From Rhodocyclales bacterium (GTDB taxonomy: Bacteria; Pseudomonadota; Gammaproteobacteria; Burkholderiales; Rhodocyclaceae): DNA of 64,000 nucleotides. Shown here in pieces: positions 15,738 through 24,091 of the stretch. Within the stretch, counting starts at the first letter, position 1. Each line of letters opens with the position of its first letter. Made by a program: the position numbers and the translations under genes. The notes under the pieces were generated by a model that was not told where the DNA came from, did no database searches, and saw only the letters and a program-made list of their open reading frames with translations. The stretch is taken from assembly GCA_003105015.1 (NCBI GenBank), contig PQAF01000039.1, positions 18,108 through 82,107 of the forward strand. The letters run 5' to 3'.

Positions 15738-16865
15738 ATGCATTTCATCGACCTAAAAGCCCAATACGCCGCCCTCAAGCAGGAAATCGACGCCCGCATC
15801 CAGAAGGTGCTCGACCACGGCCAGTACATCATGGGCCCCGAAGTGCGCGAACTCGAGGAGAAGCTGGAAGCCTGGACCGGCGCGAAGCACTGCATCACCG
15901 TCGCTTCCGGCACCGAGGCCCTGCTGATCTCCCTCATGGCGCTGGGCATCCGCCCTGGGGACGAAGTCATCACCACGCCGTTCACCTTCGTCGCCACGGC
16001 GGAAGTCATCGTCCTGCTCGGTGCGAAGCCGGTGTTCGTCGACATCCAGCCCGACACCTGCAACATCGATCCCGCCCTCATCGAGGCCGCGATCACCCCA
16101 CGCACCCGCGCCATCATGCCGGTGTCCCTCTACGGCCAGCCGGCCGACATGGACGAGATCAACGCCGTCGCCGCGAAGCACGGCCTGCCGGTGATCGAGG
16201 ATGCCTGCCAGAGCTTCGGCGCCAGCTACAAAGGCAAGAAGAGCTGCAACCTCTCCACCATCGGCTGCACCTCCTTCTTCCCGAGCAAACCGCTCGGCTG
16301 CTACGGCGACGGCGGCGCCATATTTACCGGCGACGACGCGCTGGCGAAGGCCATGCGCGAGATCCGCGTCCACGGCCAGGAAAGGCGCTACTACCACACC
16401 CGCGTCGGCGTCGGCGGCCGCATGGACACCCTCCAATGCGCCATCGTCCTCGCCAAGCTAACCCGTTTCGACTGGGAAATAGAACGCCGAAAGCAACTAG
16501 GCACCCGCTACACAAACCTGATAACCGCCCACTGCAAACTGCCCACTGATAACTGCCAACTGATAACTGTCCACTCAGACCAAACAAGCGTCTACGCCCA
16601 ATACACAATATTCGTCGAAAACCGCGCCCAGATCATCGAAGCCCTCAAAACCGCCGGCATCCCGACAGCCGTGCATTACCCTGTGCCGCTCCACCGCCAG
16701 CCCGCCTATGAAACGAAGGATGCGGGGCTCGTCCACTCGGAGCGCGTGGCGATGCGCGTCGTGAGCCTGCCGATGGGCCCCGATCTCGCCATCGCCGACC
16801 AGGACAGGATTGTCGAGGCGCTCAAGCAGGCCGTATCCGCTGGCGCGAACGCACAGGCCGCCTGA
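15738..16865 (+). CDS. wbpE: UDP-3-keto-GlcNAc-uronate aminotransferase, DegT/DnrJ/EryC1 family (WbpE-like)
   Basis: A 375-residue PLP aminotransferase. The PLP lysine is Lys184 in FFPSKPLGCYGDGGAI, and the C-terminal HYPVPLHRQPAY is typical of nucleotide-sugar aminotransferases. It would convert the 3-keto sugar from WbpB into the 3-amino sugar. Unusually, residues of about 262-280 (LITAHCKLPTDNCQLITVHS) are encoded by heptad repeats at 16525-16576, in frame, in the variable linker before SVYAQYTIF. The ATG follows a heptad array with no Shine-Dalgarno site. The enzyme core appears intact. Confidence 0.9.
   Translation: MHFIDLKAQYAALKQEIDARIQKVLDHGQYIMGPEVRELEEKLEAWTGAKHCITVASGTEALLISLMALGIRPGDEVITTPFTFVATAEVIVLLGAKPVFVDIQPDTCNIDPALIEAAITPRTRAIMPVSLYGQPADMDEINAVAAKHGLPVIEDACQSFGASYKGKKSCNLSTIGCTSFFPSKPLGCYGDGGAIFTGDDALAKAMREIRVHGQERRYYHTRVGVGGRMDTLQCAIVLAKLTRFDWEIERRKQLGTRYTNLITAHCKLPTDNCQLITVHSDQTSVYAQYTIFVENRAQIIEALKTAGIPTAVHYPVPLHRQPAYETKDAGLVHSERVAMRVVSLPMGPDLAIADQDRIVEALKQAVSAGANAQAA
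16525..16576. repeat. Heptad repeats inside wbpE
   Basis: Six heptads (ACTGCAA, ACTGCCC, ACTGATA, ACTGCCA, ACTGATA, ACTGTCC) plus ACTC from 16531 to 16576, with a degenerate unit before them. The block is translated within WbpE without breaking the frame. Confidence 0.9.
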
Positions 16866-16914
16866 CCGCGGCAACCCCATTTACGGATTTCAACTTCATC
16901 AGCAAAGGAAAATC

Positions 16915-17916
16915 ATGGACATCAAAGGCAAGAAGCTGGTTCTCATCGGCGGCGCCGGCCTGATCGGCTCGCATACGACCGACCTCCTGCTCAAGGAAGA
17001 CGTCAAGGAAATCGTCATTTACGACAACTTCGTCCGCGGCCGCGTCGAAAACCTCGAGAACGCCCTCAAGGATCCTCGCGTCAGGATCTTCGACATCGGC
17101 GGCGACGTCATGCAGACGGACATCCTCGAGGCCGCCCTGGACGGCGCCGACGGCGTCTTCCACCTCGCCGCCCTCTGGCTGCTGCAGTGCCACGACTTCC
17201 CGCGCAGCGCCTTCGACGTGAACATTCGCGGCACCTTCAACGTCATGGAAGCCTGCGTCAAGAAGGGCGTCAAGCGCCTGGTCTACTCCTCCTCGGCCTC
17301 GGTGTATGGCGACGCGGTGCGCGAGCCGATGGACGAAGACCATCCCTTCAACAACAAGAACTTCTACGGCGCGACCAAGATCTGCGGCGAGGCCATGCTG
17401 CGCGCCTTCCACCACCGCTACGCCCTGAACTACGTCGGCCTGCGCTACATGAACGTCTACGGCCCGCGCCAGGACTACCACGGCGCCTACATCGCCGTGA
17501 TCATGAAGATGCTCGATGCCATCGACAAGGGCGATGGCCCCACTATCCTGGGCGACGGCAGCGAAGCCTTCGACTTCGTCGCCGTGGAAGACTGCGGCAA
17601 GGCCAACGTCTGCGCCATGAAGTCCGAGGCGACGGACCGTTCCTACAACGTCGGCACCGGCAAGCGCACCTCGCTGAAGGAACTGGCCGAGATGCTGCTC
17701 AAGATCACCGGCTGTCAGAAGCCGATCAACTACGCACCCCGCAGCCAGGCCACACTCGTGCGCAACCGCATCGGCTGCCCGAAGCTCGCCAAGCAGGATA
17801 TCGGCTTCGAGGCGACGATCGACCTCACCGAAGGCCTGAAGCGCCTGATCGAATGGCGCAAGAGCCACAAAGCCGAAGTCGAGGCGCGCCGCCGTGCAGT
17901 TGGGCTTCCTGTCTGA
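16915..17916 (+). CDS. NAD-dependent nucleotide-sugar epimerase/dehydratase (SDR)
   Basis: A 333-residue extended SDR with the nucleotide motif IGGAGLIGSH near residue 10, SSSASVYGD, and a Y-x3-K active site (YGATKICGE). GLRYMNVYGPRQDYHGAY is typical of sugar epimerases. AAAGGA at 16904-16909 supports the ATG at 16915 over longer readings that run back into wbpE. It is probably a UDP-sugar 4-epimerase of the locus, but the substrate cannot be assigned. Confidence 0.85.
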   Translation: MDIKGKKLVLIGGAGLIGSHTTDLLLKEDVKEIVIYDNFVRGRVENLENALKDPRVRIFDIGGDVMQTDILEAALDGADGVFHLAALWLLQCHDFPRSAFDVNIRGTFNVMEACVKKGVKRLVYSSSASVYGDAVREPMDEDHPFNNKNFYGATKICGEAMLRAFHHRYALNYVGLRYMNVYGPRQDYHGAYIAVIMKMLDAIDKGDGPTILGDGSEAFDFVAVEDCGKANVCAMKSEATDRSYNVGTGKRTSLKELAEMLLKITGCQKPINYAPRSQATLVRNRIGCPKLAKQDIGFEATIDLTEGLKRLIEWRKSHKAEVEARRRAVGLPV

Positions 17917-17929
17917 GTAGGGTGTGGTG

Positions 17930-18502
17930 ATGAAACGAATCCATCCAGTAACCCTGTGGTTTACCGGGCTCTCCGGTGCAGGGAAAAGCACATTGGCGCT
18001 GGCAGTAAGAGAGCGATTGCTGGAGGCGGGCAATGTCTGCTTTGTGCTGGATGGCGACGTGGTGCGCAGCGGTTTGAACAGGGATCTCGGCTATAGCCCG
18101 GCGGATCGCAAAGAGAATATCCGACGCATAGCCGAGGTTTCCAGGCTCTTTAACGAGGCCGGAGTGGTGACCATCGCCGCGTTGATTTCTCCGTATCGTG
18201 AAGACCGCGAAATGGCCAGAACAATCATTGGTGCCGACAGGTTCGTGGAAACGCATCTGGCCGCTGATCTCGAAACCTGCGAACGCCGCGACCCCAAAGG
18301 GTTGTATGCAAGAGCGCGTAAGGGGCTGATCCCGGAGTTTACCGGCGTCTCCGCTCCCTATGAGCCACCATTGACCCCGGAGCTTTCTGTTCCTACAGGC
18401 AACGAGGAAAAGGAGTCCTGCGCTCGCCAGATCATCGAATACGTTTCAATCAAGCATCAGTTGCTGCCCGCTGCTAACTGCCAACTGATAACTGAAAGCT
18501 AA
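17930..18502 (+). CDS. cysC: Adenylylsulfate (APS) kinase
   Basis: A 190-residue kinase that phosphorylates APS to PAPS, the sulfate donor for sulfotransferases. It has the P-loop GLSGAGKST near residue 12, DGDVVRSGLNRDLGYS, and the ISPYREDREMAR and DPKGLYARAR segments. GTG codons two and one positions upstream are possible starts; ATG 17930 is chosen. The C-terminus (QLLPAANCQLITES) is encoded by the heptad repeat at 18474-18494 and extends beyond the usual family end. No ATP sulfurylase gene is adjacent, so APS must come from elsewhere. Its place among polysaccharide genes points to sulfation of the polymer. Confidence 0.92.
   Translation: MKRIHPVTLWFTGLSGAGKSTLALAVRERLLEAGNVCFVLDGDVVRSGLNRDLGYSPADRKENIRRIAEVSRLFNEAGVVTIAALISPYREDREMARTIIGADRFVETHLAADLETCERRDPKGLYARARKGLIPEFTGVSAPYEPPLTPELSVPTGNEEKESCARQIIEYVSIKHQLLPAANCQLITES
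18474..18494. repeat. Heptad repeats at the 3' end of cysC
   Basis: Three heptads in register (CTAACTG, CCAACTG, ATAACTG) translated as the last residues of CysC before the TAA stop at 18500-18502. Confidence 0.85.
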
Positions 18503-18507
18503 CCCCC

Positions 18508-20430
18508 ATGTGCGGCCTCGCCGGCGTCCTTGATCGAAGCGGAGAACCCGTTTCCCCGGTCATCCTGAAACGGATGACCGATGCCATCGCCCATCGCGGG
18601 CCGGATGGGGAGGGCCATTACATCGATGGTTCGCTCGGCCTCGGCCATCGACGCCTAGCGATCATCGACCTTTCCGCCGCCGGCCATCAGCCGATGGCCA
18701 CGGAGGACGGCCGCTTCGTCATTGCCTACAACGGCGAGGCCTACAACTTCAACGAGCTGCGTGTGGAACTGGAGGCGGTCGGCCATCGCTTCCACTCCCG
18801 TACGGATTCGGAAGTGGTCCTCAAGGCCCTGGCCCAATGGGGCGAGAAGGCGTTGAATCGCTTCAACGGCATGTTTGCCTTGGCCTTGTGGGACAGACAG
18901 AAAAAGGAACTCCTCCTCGCCCGCGACCGCTACGGCATCAAGCCTCTGTATTACGCGCAGGTCGGCAACAAGTTCATCTTCGGCTCCGAGGTCAAGGCCA
19001 TCCTTGCCGATCCGGCCTATCGGACCGAGATGGACCGCGAAGGGTTGCTCGAATACCTGACCTTCCAGAATTTCTTCACTGACCGCACGCTCTTCAAGGA
19101 CGTGCGCCTGCTGCCCCAGGGCAGTTTCTTGAAAGTATCTATGAGGGGCGGCGTCTCAGCGCCGATGAAATACTGGGACTATCTGTTCGAGGAACCGGAA
19201 CATCCGGCCGCCGACGAAGAATATGTCGAAGAGCTGGACCGCCTCTTCCGCCAGGCCGTCAACCGCCAGCTGGTGAGCGACGTCGATGTCGGCGCCTATC
19301 TGAGCGGCGGCATGGACAGCGGCTCCGTTACCGCCATTGCTGCGCGCCAGCTGCCCTACATCAAGTCGTTTACCTGCGGCTTCGATCTCAACTCTGCGTC
19401 CGGCGTGGAGCTAGGTTACGACGAACGTGCGACCGCAGAATACATGTCGTATCTGTTTAAGACCGAGCACTACGAAATGGTCCTGAAGGCCGGCGACATG
19501 GAGCGAGTGATGTCCAGGCTTGCCTGGCATATCGAGGAGCCCCGGGTCGGTCAGAGCTACCCAAACTTCTACGCTGCCCAGCTGGCAAGCAAGTTTGTCA
19601 AGGTGGTCCTTTCGGGCGCGGGCGGCGACGAGCTCTTCGCCGGCTACCCCTGGCGGTACTACCGGGCCGTCGTCAACGACGACTTCGAGCATTACGTCGA
19701 CAAATACTACGGCTTCTGGCAGCGCCTGATTCCCAATGCGGACATCAAGCGCGTCTTCAAGCCCATCTGGCCGAGCGTGGAAGGCGTGTGGACGCGCAAC
19801 ATCTTCCGCGACGTGTTCCTGCAGCGCGCGCCTTCGCTCACGCGCCCGGAAGACTATATCAACCACTCGCTCTACTTTGAGGCGAAGACCTTCCTCCACG
19901 GCCTGCTGGTCATTGAGGACAAGCTCAGCATGGCCCATTCGCTCGAGACGCGGGTGCCGTTCCTGGACAACGACCTCGTTGACTTCGCCATGAAGATCCC
20001 GACGCGGCTGAAACTGGGCAATCTCACCGAGGTCATCAAGTTGAACGAGAACGAGCCCGGCTCGAAGACCGCCAAGTATTTCCAAAAGACGCACGATGGC
20101 AAACTGCTACTGCGTAAGGTCATGGAGCGACACATTCCGTCAGTTATCACCGACCGCGAAAAGCAGGGCTTCTCGGCGCCCGACGCGAGTTGGTTCAAGG
20201 GCGACAGCATCGATTACGTTCGCCGCAAGCTGTACCAGGGCCACCCTCGCATCTACGAATTTCTGGATCGCGCCGCGGTGCAAAGCCTGATCAACGAGCA
20301 CCTGGAAGGTAAGCAGAACCGCCGCCTGCTGATCTGGTCGCTGCTGAACGTTGAGGAGTGGTGCCGGCAATTTATCGATGCACCTACGCCTACCTACCAT
20401 CCTACCAAAACGGAGCAGCGCCACACATGA
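18508..20430 (+). CDS. Asparagine synthase (glutamine-hydrolysing) family amidotransferase, copy 1
   Basis: A 640-residue class II amidotransferase. Cys2 is the glutaminase nucleophile (MCGLAG), and YNGEAYNF and LARDRYGIKPLYY are conserved glutaminase segments. The synthetase domain has the ATP-pyrophosphatase loop LSGGMDSGS near residue 265. Relatives in O-antigen loci (WbpS type) amidate uronic acids rather than aspartate; this role is inferred from context. It overlaps the next gene by four bases (ATGA), so it is tied to the ABC exporter operon. Two paralogs lie at 33569 and 43916. Confidence 0.88.
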   Translation: MCGLAGVLDRSGEPVSPVILKRMTDAIAHRGPDGEGHYIDGSLGLGHRRLAIIDLSAAGHQPMATEDGRFVIAYNGEAYNFNELRVELEAVGHRFHSRTDSEVVLKALAQWGEKALNRFNGMFALALWDRQKKELLLARDRYGIKPLYYAQVGNKFIFGSEVKAILADPAYRTEMDREGLLEYLTFQNFFTDRTLFKDVRLLPQGSFLKVSMRGGVSAPMKYWDYLFEEPEHPAADEEYVEELDRLFRQAVNRQLVSDVDVGAYLSGGMDSGSVTAIAARQLPYIKSFTCGFDLNSASGVELGYDERATAEYMSYLFKTEHYEMVLKAGDMERVMSRLAWHIEEPRVGQSYPNFYAAQLASKFVKVVLSGAGGDELFAGYPWRYYRAVVNDDFEHYVDKYYGFWQRLIPNADIKRVFKPIWPSVEGVWTRNIFRDVFLQRAPSLTRPEDYINHSLYFEAKTFLHGLLVIEDKLSMAHSLETRVPFLDNDLVDFAMKIPTRLKLGNLTEVIKLNENEPGSKTAKYFQKTHDGKLLLRKVMERHIPSVITDREKQGFSAPDASWFKGDSIDYVRRKLYQGHPRIYEFLDRAAVQSLINEHLEGKQNRRLLIWSLLNVEEWCRQFIDAPTPTYHPTKTEQRHT

Positions 20431-21260
20431 TCAGTGTAATTGGGGTCAGAGCAAACTGGTTGGCGCTCCGCGAGTTGGCGTCAAACCTGGCGCGCTATCG
20501 AGCCCTCATCAAGGAGATGACGCGTCGCGACTTGTTCGAGCCCTATGCTGGACAGATGTTCGGTGCGGCGTGGACATTCTTGCATCCGCTCGCGCTGATG
20601 GGAGTCTACGTCTTCGTGTTTAACACGGTGTTCAAGGTAAAGATTGGCGGCACGGTTGATCTGCCAAGGGATTACACCACCTATCTGCTTAGCGGCCTTA
20701 TCCCCTGGCTTGGCATTGTCGCAGGTATGTCAAAGGGCGCGTCAGTACTGCTGCAGCATGCGAATCTCGTCAAGCAGGTGGTGTTTCCAATTGAGGTCCT
20801 GCCGGTGAAGAGTACGTTTGCTGCGTTCATGCCCCAGGCCTTCTCGCTCGGGGTTCTCATGCTATACCAATTCGCGCACGGCCTTCCTCCAGCGACCTAC
20901 CTCCTGCTGCCGCTGGCTGTTGTAATTCAGTTCGCGCTGATGCTTGGGGTTGCATTCGTGCTCTCTATTGTCAGTTGTTATATTCGCGATATGAAGGATC
21001 TCGTACAGGTCATGGCGGTAGCTGGTATTTACCTGCTTCCCGTGTGCTATCTGCCGGCTTGGGTACCGCAACTTTTCCAGCCGCTCCTTTATGCAAACCC
21101 GTTTAGCTACATCATCTGGGTTTATCAGGACACCCTTTACTTCGGACGCTTTGAGCACCCTTATGCTTGGGGTGTCAGCAGTGTAATGGCGCTACTCTCC
21201 CTCGTGTTAGGTTATCGCCTTTTCCGTTCCCAAAAGCCGCATATAGCGGGATTGCTGTAA
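20427..21260 (+). CDS. wzm: ABC transporter permease for polysaccharide export (Wzm-like)
   Basis: A 277-residue ABC-2 type integral membrane protein with six predicted helices and the amphipathic start LIKEMTRRDLFEPYAGQMFGAAW typical of polysaccharide permeases. With the ATPase that follows it would move a finished, lipid-linked polymer across the inner membrane. The ATG at 20427 overlaps the asparagine-synthase stop (ATGA). A reading from 20358 would overlap the upstream gene by 70 bases and is not favoured. From about this gene on, the DNA is visibly less GC-rich than upstream. Confidence 0.9.
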   Translation: MISVIGVRANWLALRELASNLARYRALIKEMTRRDLFEPYAGQMFGAAWTFLHPLALMGVYVFVFNTVFKVKIGGTVDLPRDYTTYLLSGLIPWLGIVAGMSKGASVLLQHANLVKQVVFPIEVLPVKSTFAAFMPQAFSLGVLMLYQFAHGLPPATYLLLPLAVVIQFALMLGVAFVLSIVSCYIRDMKDLVQVMAVAGIYLLPVCYLPAWVPQLFQPLLYANPFSYIIWVYQDTLYFGRFEHPYAWGVSSVMALLSLVLGYRLFRSQKPHIAGLL

Positions 21261-21304
21261 AGGGCTTGATGGTAATCGCTATGCATTGCTTAGATGCAAC
21301 ATCG

Positions 21305-21311
21305 AAGGAGG
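21305..21311 (+). promoter_or_regulatory. Strong Shine-Dalgarno site that sets a TTG start for wzt
   Basis: AAGGAGG at 21305-21311 lies five bases before an in-frame TTG at 21317. The upstream ATGs in the same frame (21269, 21281) have only weak sites. Confidence 0.7.
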
Positions 21312-21316
21312 TTTCA

Positions 21317-22594
21317 TTGGTTCCCGCGCCAGAAAACCAGGACTTCGAGCCCGTTATTGAGGTCCGCGATCTCTCTAAGGTCTACAAGGTCTATTCCCAT
21401 CCGCTCGATGTGTTTAAGGAAGTGCTCACAAAAAAGACACTCCATCGCGAGTTCTGGGCACTAAAGAATGTCAGCCTATCGCTGCGCCGCGGTGAAGTCG
21501 TCGGCATCATGGGGCGCAACGGTGCGGGTAAGAGCACCCTGCTAAAGGTGATCGCCGGCACGCTGTCGCCGACCTCTGGTATCGCTCGAGTACGTGGAAA
21601 GGTATCGGCGATTCTCGAGCTTGGCACCGGTTTCCACCCCGAGGTGTCCGGGCGCGAGAACATCTTCATGGGCGGGATGTGCGTGGGGATGTCCCGAGAA
21701 GAGGTCGAGCGCAAGATCGACTCTATCATCGCGTTCAGCGAACTCGCTCATGTCATCGACCAGCCATTCAAGACCTACTCAAGCGGCATGCAGGGCCGCC
21801 TGACCTTCGCTGTCGCTTCGGCTATCGAGCCCGACATTCTTATTGTCGACGAGGCGCTAGGGGTAGGTGATGCTCTGTTTCAGGAGAAATGCTTCCGGCG
21901 GATCCGCGAGATGACTAGCTCCGGTGCGACAGTCCTGGTTGTCAGCCACTCCATCTCGACAATCTTCGAGATCTGCAGTCGTGCGGTCCTCATGCATCAC
22001 GGTGGAATACTCGCTGACGGACTGCCGCGCAAGGTTGGTTATGAGTACGAACGCCTACTCGCAAGCGAAAATTATGGCGTTGCGCCGAAGATGACGTCTG
22101 GCGAAATCGGGAGTACTTGTCAGGCGGGGGCAGAAAAACCGGAAGGGGCGAAGGTCCTCGAGATCGCCTTTATTAATGAAGATGGTGTATCGGTCAGCGA
22201 TATCTGGGTGGGGCGTGAGTATACGATACGCTTACAGATTGCCTGCTATGAGGATTTTCCGTCATTGAATGTCGGCTTCAGGCTACAGAGACCTAACGGC
22301 GAAGCCATGTATGCGACGAGCACGACGCTGCAGAACGCCGACATCAGTGGCAGGAAACAAAGCCTGTTGGTGGTCGATTTCAAATGGCGCTGCAACCTGG
22401 GTTGTGGGACGTATGTGCTCGGCTGTGGGGTGGGGGAGCGAAATGGCACGATTCAGTCGCGCTTATTCCATTTTCTTGTTGACCACAAAACGATCAACAT
22501 TGTGGGTGCCGGAAAGTTTAGCGGTTTGGTGGACTTAGGCGCCACTTATGCCGGTTCGCATCTTGAACAGTTTCCAGAAAAACCATTGCTCTGA
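21317..22594 (+). CDS. wzt: ABC transporter ATP-binding protein with C-terminal glycan-binding-type domain (Wzt-like)
   Basis: A 425-residue protein. The ATPase domain (about 1-245) has Walker A GRNGAGKSTLL, signature YSSGMQGRL, and Walker B ILIVDEAL. The C-terminal 150 residues (KVLEIAFINEDGVSVSDIWVGREYTIRLQI...) resemble the Wzt domain that recognises the modified end of an O-polysaccharide. The TTG at 21317 is chosen because of the AAGGAGG site; earlier ATGs at 21269 or 21281 are possible. It is the partner of Wzm. A Wzt-type C-domain suggests that a terminal modification, perhaps methyl or sulfate, governs export. Confidence 0.88.
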   Translation: MVPAPENQDFEPVIEVRDLSKVYKVYSHPLDVFKEVLTKKTLHREFWALKNVSLSLRRGEVVGIMGRNGAGKSTLLKVIAGTLSPTSGIARVRGKVSAILELGTGFHPEVSGRENIFMGGMCVGMSREEVERKIDSIIAFSELAHVIDQPFKTYSSGMQGRLTFAVASAIEPDILIVDEALGVGDALFQEKCFRRIREMTSSGATVLVVSHSISTIFEICSRAVLMHHGGILADGLPRKVGYEYERLLASENYGVAPKMTSGEIGSTCQAGAEKPEGAKVLEIAFINEDGVSVSDIWVGREYTIRLQIACYEDFPSLNVGFRLQRPNGEAMYATSTTLQNADISGRKQSLLVVDFKWRCNLGCGTYVLGCGVGERNGTIQSRLFHFLVDHKTINIVGAGKFSGLVDLGATYAGSHLEQFPEKPLL

Positions 22595-22678
22595 AAGAAG
22601 GTAAATCCATCGTTGATCGACCGGGCCGGCATACTCGATGTCAACCTTAATCCTTTTCCAACGCCCGATCTCTTACCC

Positions 22679-23227
22679 ATGACAGCCAATCTGAACAACA
22701 GGCGCCCATATTTCATTCTCTCGTGTGCGCGATCGGGATCGACCTCGATTACGAGAATTCTCGATCAGGCGACTAACGGCCATTGCGCAATGGAGCCCAT
22801 GCCGAACCTCAATGTCGAGAGTCGGGATGTTTTCGATGGCAGGCGCCATGACGTGGATCAGATCGTGGCGCGTCTAGTGGCCCCTCGTGTCGAACGCGGA
22901 ATGCGCGAGACGCAAATTTACGGTGAGAAGAACGTTACCTATGGCCCATTTGTTACAGCGCTCTATCGACGCCTGAGATGCAGATTCATCTTCCTGATCA
23001 GGGATGGTCGCGAAGTAGTCCGTTCCCTGCTCGATTGGCATAACTTGAAGTTTGGCTCCATCTACCGCGAATGCCGTGAGGCCGGCCAGCTGAACGGCGC
23101 TAGGAAAGCGGCGGCGATGGAAATTGCGCTCAATACTCTTGGTACTACAACCGTGTCACCGTCAATAACAATGATTCGGTCTGGACAGCTGCGAATTTTC
23201 TGTGGCTTCAGGGGTAGATCAAAATGA
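22679..23227 (+). pseudogene. Truncated sulfotransferase (N-terminal part of a duplicated gene)
   Basis: A 182-residue frame. It has the PAPS 5'-phosphosulfate loop (FILSCARSGSTSITRIL) and 3'-phosphate motif (FIFLIRDGREVVRSLL). Bases 22694-23089 read the same as 24107-24502 in the full-length gene downstream. After 23090 the frame continues into about 45 unrelated residues, so the C-terminal half of the fold is missing. Another frame in this tail (23122-23217) reads AQYSWYYNRVTVNNNDSVW, which looks more protein-like. A TTG at 22613 with AAGAAGG upstream could add 22 residues. It is probably a partial duplication and inactive. Confidence 0.65.
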
Positions 23228-23973
23228 ATCAACAGTTACCGTCATACGTCCGAAACAAAGGAGCGATCAGCGAGACCTACAAGACATCGGGCAGCTATGG
23301 CCAGTTTCTTAACGAGTGTCGATTGGATGCGTGGCGCTATGCGCTTGCGAAACATGCTATCGACGTAGGCGGCCTTCTTGTGGACTTCGGTTGTGCGTAT
23401 GGCAGCTGGGCGCAGAATTGGCGGGAACTGGGATTTTCAAAGGTTGTGGGCTTCGATGTGAACGAAGCTGTTGTAGACGAGGCTAGGGCAAACTTGGGAG
23501 TTGCCGAGGTCGGTGACTCAGCGGCACTTCGACATGCGAATCTGCTGCCGCGTGTGATCGCAATGAATGGGGTCATAGTCCATGTCCTTGGAAGGCAAGA
23601 AGAGCTCAATATTCTTCACGATCTCGGTGCTGCGCTTGCCGAAGGCGGAATGCTGCTGTTTTCGGTTTTACGTGCGGAGTTCTACTGGGCTACCCCAAAC
23701 GGCTTCGAGCCGTCGATGGGAGAAAATTCGTGCACCCAGACTCTCGATTTTCACCTCGAGTGTTGTCGTGAGGCAGGGCTGCAGGTCACTGACATCATCG
23801 GCACATTCATAAATCCTTGGTTCACGTCGCAGATGCTGTTTACGGCGAGTGATACGGAACTTTTGCGAGACAGTGATATGTATCACGGCCTACAGTTGGC
23901 AGGGCGCGCACTTCGCCGCCGCGGTTATCGGGATCCGTTCTCCGAAGTTCTTCTTGTATGTGAGCGGTCGTGA
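23224..23973 (+). CDS. SAM-dependent methyltransferase
   Basis: A 249-residue class I methyltransferase. The SAM-binding motif LLVDFGCAYGSWAQNW is at about residues 50-65, and an acidic loop GFDVNEAVVDEA follows. There is no signal peptide or membrane helix. It overlaps the broken sulfotransferase by four bases (ATGA). It lies inside the duplicated region between the two sulfotransferase copies. The acceptor is unknown; sugar or polymer-end methylation is inferred from context. Confidence 0.78.
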   Translation: MNQQLPSYVRNKGAISETYKTSGSYGQFLNECRLDAWRYALAKHAIDVGGLLVDFGCAYGSWAQNWRELGFSKVVGFDVNEAVVDEARANLGVAEVGDSAALRHANLLPRVIAMNGVIVHVLGRQEELNILHDLGAALAEGGMLLFSVLRAEFYWATPNGFEPSMGENSCTQTLDFHLECCREAGLQVTDIIGTFINPWFTSQMLFTASDTELLRDSDMYHGLQLAGRALRRRGYRDPFSEVLLVCERS

Positions 23974-24091
23974 TGAAACTTAGTTGCCAATCAGCAACAC
24001 ACCTGATACAGGTTTCCTACAGTTGCCTGTTGGCGGAATGCTGGTCTCGCCATCATGTGCAGTTGAATCAAAAGCCGGGAATCAACTTGCC

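Noticed and set aside
16822..18033. 403-codon minus-strand frame opposite the SDR gene
   Set aside because: A shadow of the plus-strand SDR and cysC genes with no recognisable domain.
23984..24091. Upstream extension of the sulfotransferase-methyltransferase from TTG 23984
   Set aside because: The extension has no family likeness, and the ATG at 24092 matches the N-terminus of the truncated copy.
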